Assembly: GCA_945861565.1 (NCBI GenBank)
Contig: CAMAUY010000041.1
Coordinates: 1 to 40,467, forward strand
DNA length: 40,467 nt
Source: Akkermansia muciniphila
GTDB taxonomy: Bacteria > Verrucomicrobiota > Verrucomicrobiia > Limisphaerales > UBA9464
Direction of reading: 5' to 3'
Shown here: one piece after another, positions 25,649 to 33,056 of the stretch
Position numbering within the stretch: the stretch's first letter is position 1
Layout: each line of letters begins with the position of its first letter
The notes under the pieces: model-generated
Database searches by the model: none
The model's input: only the letters and a program-made list of their open reading frames with translations
What the model was told of the DNA's origin: nothing
Translations under genes and position numbers: made by a program

Positions 25649-25671
25649 AGGCACCGGCTCCGCCGGTGCCT
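25649..25671. repeat. 10-bp-stem palindrome between convergent genes
   Basis: AGGCACCGGC and GCCGGTGCCT pair perfectly around the loop TCC, and CTAC follows. It sits six bases after the stop of the plus-strand gene and overlaps the TAG stop of the minus-strand MBL gene. It has no T run, so it is either a weak bidirectional terminator or a member of the palindrome family found elsewhere in this window; the 3-nt loop and the CTAC that follows favour the latter. Confidence 0.7.
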
Positions 25672-26629
25672 ACTGCTGAACGGGAAAGGCTGCGCCGCCC
25701 ATCTCGGTCCAGGCCTTCTCGATCTGCGCATTAATGTACTGGCCGATGTAGATCGCAATGCGGTCATTCTTGCGCAGGGATTCCTTGATGACGTCGGCCG
25801 CGGCCTGCACTTCCGAGGCAGTCTTGCCGGCGTCTTTGAGCTGCCGAACCTCGGACAGGAGCGACTTGAAATACAACTGCTGATTCGCCAGCACCTCGGG
25901 GCCACCGCTGGGTCCGTGCGCGGGGCAGACTTTCAGCGGCTTCAGGGCAATGACATGGTCGATGGTCTTGACCCATTCGTGGAGGTTGCCGTCGCCGGTG
26001 TAGTTGTAGGGGCCGTTCACGCAGGCATCGCCGGTGAAGACAATGCGCTCGTTGGGCAGCCACGCCCAGCCGTCGCCGTGGGTGTGCGCGACGCCGAAGT
26101 GCAGCAACTCGACGCGGTGCGTGCCATCATCAAAAGTGAGCTGCTTATCGAAAAGTACACTCGGTGGGCGAAGCTTGCTGGCGGCGACGTCCTTGCGGTT
26201 TTTCGCGGCGTCTTCCCAACGACCCGGGCCTTTGCCACCAAAGTAGTTGGTCTCGTGTCTCTTCATTTCGGCCAGCACGCCAGCGTGCCCAACGATGGTG
26301 GCCCCAGCCTCATGCATGACCTCGTTACCGTAGGCGTGGTCGCCGTGGTGATGGGTGTCGAAGGCGAAGCGGATGGGCTTATCCGTGACCGCTTTGATCT
26401 TGGGGAGAATGACCTGCGCGCCGGAGGGGAAATTGGCGTCAATGACCAGCACATAGTCATTGAAGACAATCCAACCGTTGTTGCAGTGACCGAAGCGCCC
26501 GATGTCGCCCTCGTGGAAGTAAACGTCGGTGGCGACCTTTTCGACGACATTAACCTCACCCTGGACGAAAGGAGCAGCCACGAGTGCGCCCAGGGCAAGG
26601 ACAAGGACGGAGCCGCGCAGGGGATTCAT
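25670..26629 (-). CDS. Exported MBL-fold metallo-hydrolase
   Basis: A 319-residue periplasmic enzyme with signal peptide (GSVLVLALGALVAAPFVQG). The metallo-beta-lactamase fold is shown by VLVIDANFPSGAQ, FAFDTHHHGDHAYGN (the HxHxDH zinc motif), HFGVAHTHGDGWAWLPNERIVFTGDACV (third His and bridging Asp), and VCPAHGPSGG (last His). Members of this group include quinoprotein relay enzymes and hydrolases of varied esters; the substrate is unknown. It comes 187 bases after the amidohydrolase pair on the same strand, so it could be the third gene of that operon, although a strong inverted repeat lies in the gap. Confidence 0.85.
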   Translation of the reverse strand: MNPLRGSVLVLALGALVAAPFVQGEVNVVEKVATDVYFHEGDIGRFGHCNNGWIVFNDYVLVIDANFPSGAQVILPKIKAVTDKPIRFAFDTHHHGDHAYGNEVMHEAGATIVGHAGVLAEMKRHETNYFGGKGPGRWEDAAKNRKDVAASKLRPPSVLFDKQLTFDDGTHRVELLHFGVAHTHGDGWAWLPNERIVFTGDACVNGPYNYTGDGNLHEWVKTIDHVIALKPLKVCPAHGPSGGPEVLANQQLYFKSLLSEVRQLKDAGKTASEVQAAADVIKESLRKNDRIAIYIGQYINAQIEKAWTEMGGAAFPVQQ

Positions 26630-26758
26630 GGCGTCGGCTTAGGCAAAAAGGGACGAGGCGTCAAAAGAATATTTCGAGGGGCAGCCGGTCTGCAGGACGC
26701 GGGACCGCTATGGACGCATCGCCTGGGGCCACTCCACACGGATGGCGCGACGCCCGTG

Positions 26759-26804
26759 GAGGCAGGGGTTAGTTTCGTGACGGTGGATACCCCGCCCCTG
26801 CCTC
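26759..26804 (+). repeat. Inverted repeat with T run, between minus-strand genes
   Basis: GAGGCAGGGG (26759-26768) pairs perfectly with CCCCTGCCTC (26795-26804) across a 26-base loop, and GTTTTT follows. On the plus strand it looks like an intrinsic terminator, but the neighbouring genes run on the minus strand, so that role is doubtful. It may separate the amidohydrolase pair from the MBL gene or be a repeat element. Confidence 0.5.
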
Positions 26805-26816
26805 GTTTTTCCCGCT

Positions 26817-28034
26817 TCAGTGCGGCTGAACGTCCGTCACGACGCCGCTCACCACGACCCCCGTACAGTGGGTTGTGTATTCAAAGGGGTCACCGTCGTA
26901 GAGGGCGAGGTCTGCGTCCTTACCGATTTCAAGCGACCCGGTGCGTTGCTGGATCCCCAGCAATTTCGCGGCGTCAATAGTGATCGCGGCGAGCGCGTCG
27001 CTTTGCGAGAGGCCGTTGGCGGCGGCGATGGCCGCTTCGAAAAGCACGATGCGGGTTTTTGGCACATAGTTCTCGAAACCGCTTTGGAGCGCGAAGGGAA
27101 TGCCAGCCTTCCGCAATTTCGACGCCGTTTCGACGCTCAGATTTTCGGTTTCGTTGTTCGCGCGATACATGGTCGGGTGCAGGAAGACGGGGAACCCGCT
27201 CTGCTTGATCTGGTCGAGGACGAGCGGCGCATCGGACACGCCATCGAGTACAATCTTGAGCTTGAACTCAGCCGCAAGGCGAAGCGCCGCGAGGATGTCC
27301 TGATGGCGGTGGACCGTGATGAGGAGCGGTTGCTCGCCGTCGAGCGCACGGGCGAGGACTTCGAGACGGAGGTCGCGTGCAGGACGCTTCTCGATGTCAC
27401 TCTTCTTTCCTTTTGCGACGTAATCCTCGGCCTTTATCAGTTCAGCGCGCAGCATGGCCACAGCTTTGGAGGCGGTACCGGGGGCTTTGTCTTTTTCAGC
27501 CTTGGCCCCGGCGCCGAGAGTGGCCGCAGTCATGGCGGCGGGATTGATCAGCGCCAGATCCACGTTTAGTGGGTAGGTCTTGACGATCATGGTCTGACCG
27601 GAAATGAGCGCGCCCGGGCCGTGACCGGTGTGGAGCGTCGTCACGCCGAAGCTGCGGACGTATTCGACGAGGGGGTCACGGCCGTTGTAGGCATCGATCG
27701 CGCGCAGCTCGGGCTGCAGAGGCGTGGATTTTTCCAACTGCTCCTGGTCGTGCGGCTGGTTCAAAATGCCGGAGAAGCCAACGACGGTATGGGCATCGAT
27801 GAGTCCCGGCGTGACGACTCGAGCTTTGAGGACGCGCCAGCCGGCCGGGATCTTCACCGAGGCGGCCTCCCCAACGGATTCGATCTTGCCATGCTGAATC
27901 AACACCACGCCGTCTCGAATGATCGCGCCCGCCATCGTATGAATGATCTCCCCGTGCACGACGATGCCTTCGGCAAGGCTGGTCGCAGCGAGCAGGCAGG
28001 CCAACGTAACGAAATACCGGGCGGATTTTTTCAT
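26817..28034 (-). CDS. Amidohydrolase-like protein lacking most metal ligands
   Basis: A 405-residue exported protein with a signal peptide (KKSARYFVTLACLLAATSLA). It has the composite beta domain and barrel of imidazolonepropionase-like amidohydrolases (TPGLIDAH, GALISGQT, LEIGKDADLALYDGDPF). The HxH metal motif is broken: His82 is present, but position 84 is Val where the neighbour has His90. Asp264 stands where the neighbour has His268, and the Asp pair of strand 8 is replaced by Gly319 and Phe320. VHRHQDIL around 242-248 is kept. Thus the protein is probably catalytically dead or works with fewer metals. Start choice: its ATG overlaps the TGA of the upstream paralog (ATGA), with GGGAGGAAG a few bases before. 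Confidence 0.8.
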   Translation of the reverse strand: MKKSARYFVTLACLLAATSLAEGIVVHGEIIHTMAGAIIRDGVVLIQHGKIESVGEAASVKIPAGWRVLKARVVTPGLIDAHTVVGFSGILNQPHDQEQLEKSTPLQPELRAIDAYNGRDPLVEYVRSFGVTTLHTGHGPGALISGQTMIVKTYPLNVDLALINPAAMTAATLGAGAKAEKDKAPGTASKAVAMLRAELIKAEDYVAKGKKSDIEKRPARDLRLEVLARALDGEQPLLITVHRHQDILAALRLAAEFKLKIVLDGVSDAPLVLDQIKQSGFPVFLHPTMYRANNETENLSVETASKLRKAGIPFALQSGFENYVPKTRIVLFEAAIAAANGLSQSDALAAITIDAAKLLGIQQRTGSLEIGKDADLALYDGDPFEYTTHCTGVVVSGVVTDVQPH

Positions 28035-29350
28035 CGAGCTTCCTCCCACGATCCATAACAACAAAGGTGTGCGGGGCGTGGATTGCCCGCGCCATAACCG
28101 CCGGTGGACCATCGCCGATCCTTTTCCTTTTCCCGATCGAACACTTTCACGCCGTCCACATAGGTTTCGAGGACGTGGGTATAGACACTGAACGGATCGC
28201 CCGAAAGCACGATGAAGTCGGCATCCTTGCCAACGTCGAGCGAGCCGATGCGCGCCTGAAGATCGAGCATCTCGGCCCCGGTGAGCGTGAGGGCGCGCAA
28301 CGCACCGGCACGGGACATCCCAGCGCGCACTGCAAAGGCAGCGGAACGGAGAAAGAGCCGCGAGTCGGTCACGGGATCGTCCGTGTGAAAGCCGACGGGG
28401 ACGCCGGCCTTCTCCAGCACGACACCATTTTTCCAATCGACGTCGCGGGCTTCGAGTTTACCGCCGGGGCTGTCGAGGAGAATGATCGAGCACGGCACGT
28501 GGGCGGCGGCGATTTCTTCCGCGACCTTCCAAGCGTCGCTGACGTGATGCAGCACGACGCGGAAGCCAAACTCCTTCTGCAGGCGCAGCACGGTGAGAAT
28601 GTCATCATGTCGATGGGTGTGATGATGAACGACGCGCTGCCTCTCGAGAACTTCGACCAGAATTTCGAGAGCGAGGTCACGCGGGGGAAGTTTGTCAGCG
28701 TCCCCTTTGGCGCGGACGATCTTTTCGCGGTATTCTCGCGCGGCAATAAACTTCTCCCGCACCAGCGCGGCCGACTTGGCGCGGGTCCCGGGGAATGGAG
28801 GGTCCTTCCGCGAGTTGGTGCCGTTGGCCATTTTGAGCCCGCCTGCGACCCGGCCCGCTTTGTCGGTAATCAGCAGGTCATCGATGGTGTTGCCGTCGCG
28901 CAGCTTCACGTAAAGCGTCTGACCGCTAATGAGATGGCCGGAGCCAGGCATGATATTGGCGGTGGTCAACCCGCCAGCCTGCGCCTTCTGAATGCTGGCG
29001 TCGCGCACATCAACGGCATCGAGCACGCGCGCGTCCGGTTGGATTGGTGCGGATTGATCGCCGCCCGCCGGGCTACCGATGTGGCTGTGGGTGTCCACGA
29101 GACCCGGCATGATGATTTGACCCCGGACATCGCGCGTGGTCGCGCCTGCCGGGAGTGCCGTGCCACGCGGACCCACGATAATGATCTTTCCCCGATGTAC
29201 CACGAGTACCCCCTCTTCATGAGTTTCGCCGCTAACGCAGATGAGTTGCGCGCCGATGAGGGCAAGCGGTGTCTCTTGCGCGGGTGCAAGGACGGCCCAG
29301 CCGAATACGGCGGCCAGGAACGCAGGGAACGCGGGGCAAAATCGGATCAT
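28031..29350 (-). CDS. Exported amidohydrolase with intact metal site
   Basis: A 439-residue amidohydrolase superfamily enzyme. I take the ATG at 29350, which gives a signal peptide (FPAFLAAVFGWAVLAPAQ); a frame running up to 29707 is only an upstream extension through repeats. The metal site is complete: VDTHSHIG (His88, His90), HTHRHDD (about 244-250), VVLHHVSDAW (His268) and FHTDDPVTD (Asp324, Asp325). SLDVGKDADFIVLSGDPF closes the composite beta domain. Relatives act on cyclic amides, dipeptides or imidazolones; the substrate here is unknown. The stop overlaps the start of the degenerate paralog, which implies coupled and roughly equal expression and suggests a heteromer. Confidence 0.88.
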   Translation of the reverse strand: MIRFCPAFPAFLAAVFGWAVLAPAQETPLALIGAQLICVSGETHEEGVLVVHRGKIIIVGPRGTALPAGATTRDVRGQIIMPGLVDTHSHIGSPAGGDQSAPIQPDARVLDAVDVRDASIQKAQAGGLTTANIMPGSGHLISGQTLYVKLRDGNTIDDLLITDKAGRVAGGLKMANGTNSRKDPPFPGTRAKSAALVREKFIAAREYREKIVRAKGDADKLPPRDLALEILVEVLERQRVVHHHTHRHDDILTVLRLQKEFGFRVVLHHVSDAWKVAEEIAAAHVPCSIILLDSPGGKLEARDVDWKNGVVLEKAGVPVGFHTDDPVTDSRLFLRSAAFAVRAGMSRAGALRALTLTGAEMLDLQARIGSLDVGKDADFIVLSGDPFSVYTHVLETYVDGVKVFDREKEKDRRWSTGGYGAGNPRPAHLCCYGSWEEAR

Positions 29351-29444
29351 GCTCGGAACGACTATAGCGGGCTGGGTGCGCGAATTGACAGGAGTTTGCT
29401 TCCAGGACTGAGTCGAAAATCCACGCCTGCCAAGAAACTCCAGG

Positions 29445-29482
29445 CCGAAGTTGTTGGTAGAGGGTTGTCGCGCGGCGACAAC
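29445..29482 (-). repeat. Palindromic repeat (REP-like), inverted copy
   Basis: Read on the minus strand this is GTTGTCGC, a 3-base loop, GCGACAAC, then CCTCTACCAACAACTTCGG. The hairpin at 29464-29482 and the tail at 29445-29463 match the copy at 15259-15296 in the opposite orientation. The loop differs (GCG on the plus strand, versus AGC there). Confidence 0.8.
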
Positions 29483-29672
29483 TTCTGGAGGTTGGACATT
29501 TCTGTGCGCGCTTTGGCCGACCTTTGTCGGTAACTTTTTCGGAAAATTTGTCGAGTCCGTCCCGCAGGGAAATGGATGCTCACCCATGATCGAAAACCGC
29601 TCATAAACGCGAATCGACAAAGTTTCCGACGAAGGAAAGCCAGAGGGGGCCAACAAATGGCCAATCTCCAGG

Positions 29673-29693
29673 GGACGCCGCAGCGCGGCGTCC
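29673..29693 (+). repeat. Palindromic repeat, stem variant
   Basis: A perfect 9-bp stem, GGACGCCGC, with loop AGC, followed by GCTACC. Compared with the copy at 15259 the inner core CGC-AGC-GCG is kept, while outer stem bases differ on both arms so that pairing is preserved. Confidence 0.75.
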
Positions 29694-29764
29694 GCTACCG
29701 TCTCCAAATGTCCTCACCAGGCCCTCTGCCTGGATATTCCAACAATCCAATGAACCGGAGTTTG

Positions 29765-29870
29765 GAACCACGGATGAACGCCGATAAACGCTGATTCCGC
29801 GCGCTCACTCAGACGGTGAGAGGCAACGCCTTTCCCCTATTCGCGTCAATCCGTGTGAATCCGCGGTTCT
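29765..29870. repeat. Dispersed ACCACGGAT/ATCCGCGGTT inverted repeat
   Basis: GAACCACGGATGAACGC at 29765 and, in the opposite sense, GCGTCAATCCGTGTGAATCCGCGGTTCT up to 29870 form a diverged inverted repeat. The ACCACGGATNAACNCGGAT wording is one I know as a frequent intergenic repeat in planctomycete and verrucomicrobial genomes. Its role is unknown. Confidence 0.6.
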
Positions 29871-30086
29871 CCCCCCGGCAATTTGCGTTTCTCCTCGAAT
29901 CTCTCCGGAACTCCGTGCCCTCCATTGCCCGTTTGCAGGAGTAACGGGGGTGATGCTGGAACTCGTGAAGATTTTTGTCGTCCACCCGCTTCTCGGGCTG
30001 CCCGGACAGGAAGCTTGCCAGACGGGCGCTCCTGGGAGCATCGTGCAGACTTGCGCCACTGGCCGACCCTCGACGCACCGGCTGAA

Positions 30087-33047
30087 ATGCTTATTAATAC
30101 CTGGCTTCGCTTCAGCATCCTGCTCCTCGCGCTGCGCGGATCGGCGGCGCCCATAGACGACGCATTCTTTCGTGATCGAATTGAACCGATCCTTCAGCAG
30201 CGTTGCTTCGAATGCCATTCGCACACCGCCGGCAAGATGAAGGGGAGTCTCACGCTCGATTCCCGCTCGGGCTGGGTGAACGGCGGCAAATCGGGCGCGG
30301 CCCTTGTCCCCGGTCAACCCGAAGCAAGTCGGTTGATACAGGCCATTCGTCGCGGAGATCCCGACACCGCGATGCCACCCAAAAATCCGTTGTCGGCCGG
30401 TGAGATTCAACTGCTGGAGGACTGGATTCTCGGGGGGGCTCCGGATCCCCGGATCGCCGTCGTGAGCAAATTGTCGAGCACCGATTGGTGGTCCCTGCGG
30501 CCGCTCCGGACCGGTGTTGTCCCGAAAACTGCCGGCCAGGCTCACACCCATCCCATCGATGGGTTCTTGTCCGTCCCCGCAAACCAGTCCGGACTGAGGC
30601 CCGGGCGTTCTGCCACGGCGCGCACCGTCCTGCGCCGGCTTTACTTCGATCTCCATGGCCTGGCTCCGCTGCCGGAGGAACTGCGGGCGTTTCAGGGGGA
30701 ATGGGACGCTACGCCCGCCGATTCGAGCGATGCTCGTGAACAACATGAACAACGCGTCATGGAACGTTGGGCGGATCGGTTGCTCGCCCATCCCCGGTAC
30801 GGCGAACGGTGGGCTCGGCATTGGTTCGACACGATCCACTTCGCGGACACCCACGGATTCGAGCACGATCGCATCCGTCAAAACGCCTGGCGCTACCGCG
30901 ACTATGTCATCGCCGCCTTCAACGCGGATATCCCATGGGATCGATTCGTCCGCGAACAGCTCGCGGTGGATGTGTTCTATCCGGATCAACCGCAGCGGAC
31001 TCCGGCGCTCGGGTTTCTGGGCGCGGGACCGTACGATCAAAGCGCTGCCGGCACGGCACCCATGGCGTTTGAAGTGACGGATCGTGACGATCTAATTGTG
31101 CAGACCATGGCGGCCTTCACAAGCACCACCGCAGGTTGCGCGCGGTGTCACGACCACAAGTTCGACCCGATTCCGCAGCGCGATTACTATGCACTGGCTG
31201 CGGTATTTGCCGGCGTCGGCAAGGGGGATATCGCGTTCGATTCCGATCCCGCGGTCGGCCGGGCCCGTGCTCGCTGGCAACTTCTCGCCGTAGCCGCCGA
31301 GAAGACGAACCGAGTCGTCCTGGAGAGCGCTGAGGCCGCCGAGATCACCGCCGCGTGGATGGCCACCCAGATTGAACCCGCCGTGTGGAAGATTCTCTCG
31401 CCCACCGAATTCACGTCGGCGGGTGGTGCCACACTGACCGCTCGGGACGACGGTTCGGTGCTCTCCGGCGGGAAACGCCCGGAGAAGGAAACGTTGACCC
31501 TCTTCTTCAAGGACACGGCGACCCAACTCACTGCAATCCGTCTGGAAGTAATGACCGACGATTCCCTACCTCACCGGGGTCCGGGTCGATACGACAATGG
31601 CAACCTGCACTTGAGTGAGTTTGAGTTGTGGTTGACGGAAGGGAAACTGGATCCTCGGCGGATCGCCCTGCGCCGCGCGTTCTCTGATTTCGATCAGGAG
31701 GGTTGGACCATTTCCCACAGCCTGGATGGCAGTGAAGGCACGGCTTGGGGCATTCACCCCCGGGTGGGAGAGGCGCACCGCGCCGTGTTTGTGCTGACGG
31801 AAACGTTGACCGTCCCAGCGACGGCCCGGCTCAAGGTGGTGGTAAAACAATTGCACGGCCGCGGTCACGTCATTGGACGGGCTCGTATCGCCGTGACGCC
31901 CGATGACGCCGAACGTGCCGTCATCCTACCGGACGCGGTTGTCGCGGCATTATCGATTCCGGAGGCGCAACGGAACGAGAGCCAGCGCCTCGCACTCGCG
32001 ACTCATGCGGTGCGGACGCGGGCCAGGGTTGAACTAAGTCGGCTACCTCCAATCCAGCAGGTTTACGCCGCCGGCCGGGACGTTTCGCGCCACGGCGAAA
32101 GAGCCTCGGTGCCGACGCCCCGTGAAATTCGCGTGCTGCGTCGGGGTGAACTCAGTCTGCCCGGGGAAATAGCCCAACCCGGCGCGTTGGAATGTGTCAC
32201 AGCCTTGCCGCCACGTTTCGCCGGAGAGGCAATGCCGGAGGAATCCCAACGGCGTGCGGCGCTGGCCGATTGGATCGCGTCGCCCGACAATCCACTCACT
32301 TGGCGAAGCATTGCCAATCGCGTCTGGCATTATCATTTTGGTCGCGGACTCGCGGACTCCCCCAACGATCTCGGCCGGATGGGAAATCCGCCCGCCTATC
32401 CGGAGTTGCTGGACTGGCTGGCGGCGGATTTCCGCGACCATGGAGGTTCGCTGAAGCGGTTGCACCGCATGATTGTCACCAGCGCAACGTTCCGTACAGC
32501 CGAGGCGACACCGCCCCGCCGCAACCGGCTCGACGCGGAATCCTTCCGCGACACCGTGCTGAACTGCGCCGGCCGGCTCGACTCAACCATGGGCGGACCC
32601 GCCGTCATGCATTTCACACTGGGCCCGGGGATCCAAGTGACGCCGACGGTCGATTATTCCGCTCACGACTGGGACAACCCGGGGGCGGGCCGGCGCAGCA
32701 TTTATCGGATGGTCTACCGCAACATCGAGGATCCGTTCATGGCTGCACTGGATTTTCCTGATGCGGCTCAGCTCGCCCCGACGCGCCCATTTAGCACGTC
32801 ACCGCTGCAGGCATTGGCGCTTTGGAATGACGATTTTGTGCTGCGACTGAGCGAGCGCTTCGGTGACCGTTTGGCGTCGATGGCAGCGGACTCGGCGGAT
32901 CGGGTTCGTGCGGCGGTCCGACTGGTCTGGCTCCGGGACCCGACGGAGGAAGAACTGCACGATCTCACCTCCTACTCTGCCCAACACGGGCTGGCGGCGC
33001 TGGGCCGGGTACTCTTTAATAGCGATGAATTCCTTTTTGTAGATTGA
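30087..33047 (+). CDS. PSD1 / DUF1549-DUF1553 cytochrome-like protein
   Basis: A 986-residue exported protein. I take the ATG at 30087 because a hydrophobic signal (WLRFSILLLALRGSAA) follows; a frame continuing upstream to 29883 is not needed. The planctomycete cytochrome domain comes first, with heme motif CFECH (40-44) and MPPKNPLSAGEIQLLEDWI. DUF1549 follows: RTVLRRLYFDLHGL, RYGERWARHWFD, GCARCHDHKFDPIPQRDYYAL (second CxxCH at 351-355). A carbohydrate-binding-like insert precedes the C-terminal DUF1553 region (RRAALADWIASPDNPLTWRSIANRVWHYHFGRGL, LDWLAADFRDHGGSLKRLHRMIV). These proteins are found nearly always with DUF1501 proteins; the reaction is not known. The DUF1501 gene starts 9 bases after this stop. 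Confidence 0.92.
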   Translation: MLINTWLRFSILLLALRGSAAPIDDAFFRDRIEPILQQRCFECHSHTAGKMKGSLTLDSRSGWVNGGKSGAALVPGQPEASRLIQAIRRGDPDTAMPPKNPLSAGEIQLLEDWILGGAPDPRIAVVSKLSSTDWWSLRPLRTGVVPKTAGQAHTHPIDGFLSVPANQSGLRPGRSATARTVLRRLYFDLHGLAPLPEELRAFQGEWDATPADSSDAREQHEQRVMERWADRLLAHPRYGERWARHWFDTIHFADTHGFEHDRIRQNAWRYRDYVIAAFNADIPWDRFVREQLAVDVFYPDQPQRTPALGFLGAGPYDQSAAGTAPMAFEVTDRDDLIVQTMAAFTSTTAGCARCHDHKFDPIPQRDYYALAAVFAGVGKGDIAFDSDPAVGRARARWQLLAVAAEKTNRVVLESAEAAEITAAWMATQIEPAVWKILSPTEFTSAGGATLTARDDGSVLSGGKRPEKETLTLFFKDTATQLTAIRLEVMTDDSLPHRGPGRYDNGNLHLSEFELWLTEGKLDPRRIALRRAFSDFDQEGWTISHSLDGSEGTAWGIHPRVGEAHRAVFVLTETLTVPATARLKVVVKQLHGRGHVIGRARIAVTPDDAERAVILPDAVVAALSIPEAQRNESQRLALATHAVRTRARVELSRLPPIQQVYAAGRDVSRHGERASVPTPREIRVLRRGELSLPGEIAQPGALECVTALPPRFAGEAMPEESQRRAALADWIASPDNPLTWRSIANRVWHYHFGRGLADSPNDLGRMGNPPAYPELLDWLAADFRDHGGSLKRLHRMIVTSATFRTAEATPPRRNRLDAESFRDTVLNCAGRLDSTMGGPAVMHFTLGPGIQVTPTVDYSAHDWDNPGAGRRSIYRMVYRNIEDPFMAALDFPDAAQLAPTRPFSTSPLQALALWNDDFVLRLSERFGDRLASMAADSADRVRAAVRLVWLRDPTEEELHDLTSYSAQHGLAALGRVLFNSDEFLFVD

Positions 33048-33056
33048 GAGAATTGC

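Larger units (their letters stand above)
29351..30086. other. Repeat-rich intergenic region
   Basis: About 735 bases with no gene. It holds at least three repeat units listed separately (29445-29482, 29673-29693, 29765-29870). Open frames here translate into low-quality text and carry no motifs. TTTGTCGA near 29548 and TCGACAAA near 29624 form a further loose inverted pair. The promoters of the amidohydrolase operon (left) and of the PSD1 gene (right) must lie at its edges, but I see no clear -35/-10 pair. Confidence 0.6.

Noticed and set aside
28067..29533. A 488-codon open frame antisense to the intact amidohydrolase
   Set aside because: No domain or signal; the amidohydrolase on the minus strand explains the region.
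29351..29707. N-terminal extension of the amidohydrolase from 29707
   Set aside because: The extension is translated from a palindromic repeat and non-coding sequence; a proper signal peptide starts at 29350.
29576..29794. A 72-codon frame in the repeat-rich gap
   Set aside because: It is read through the palindrome at 29673 and has no protein-like pattern.
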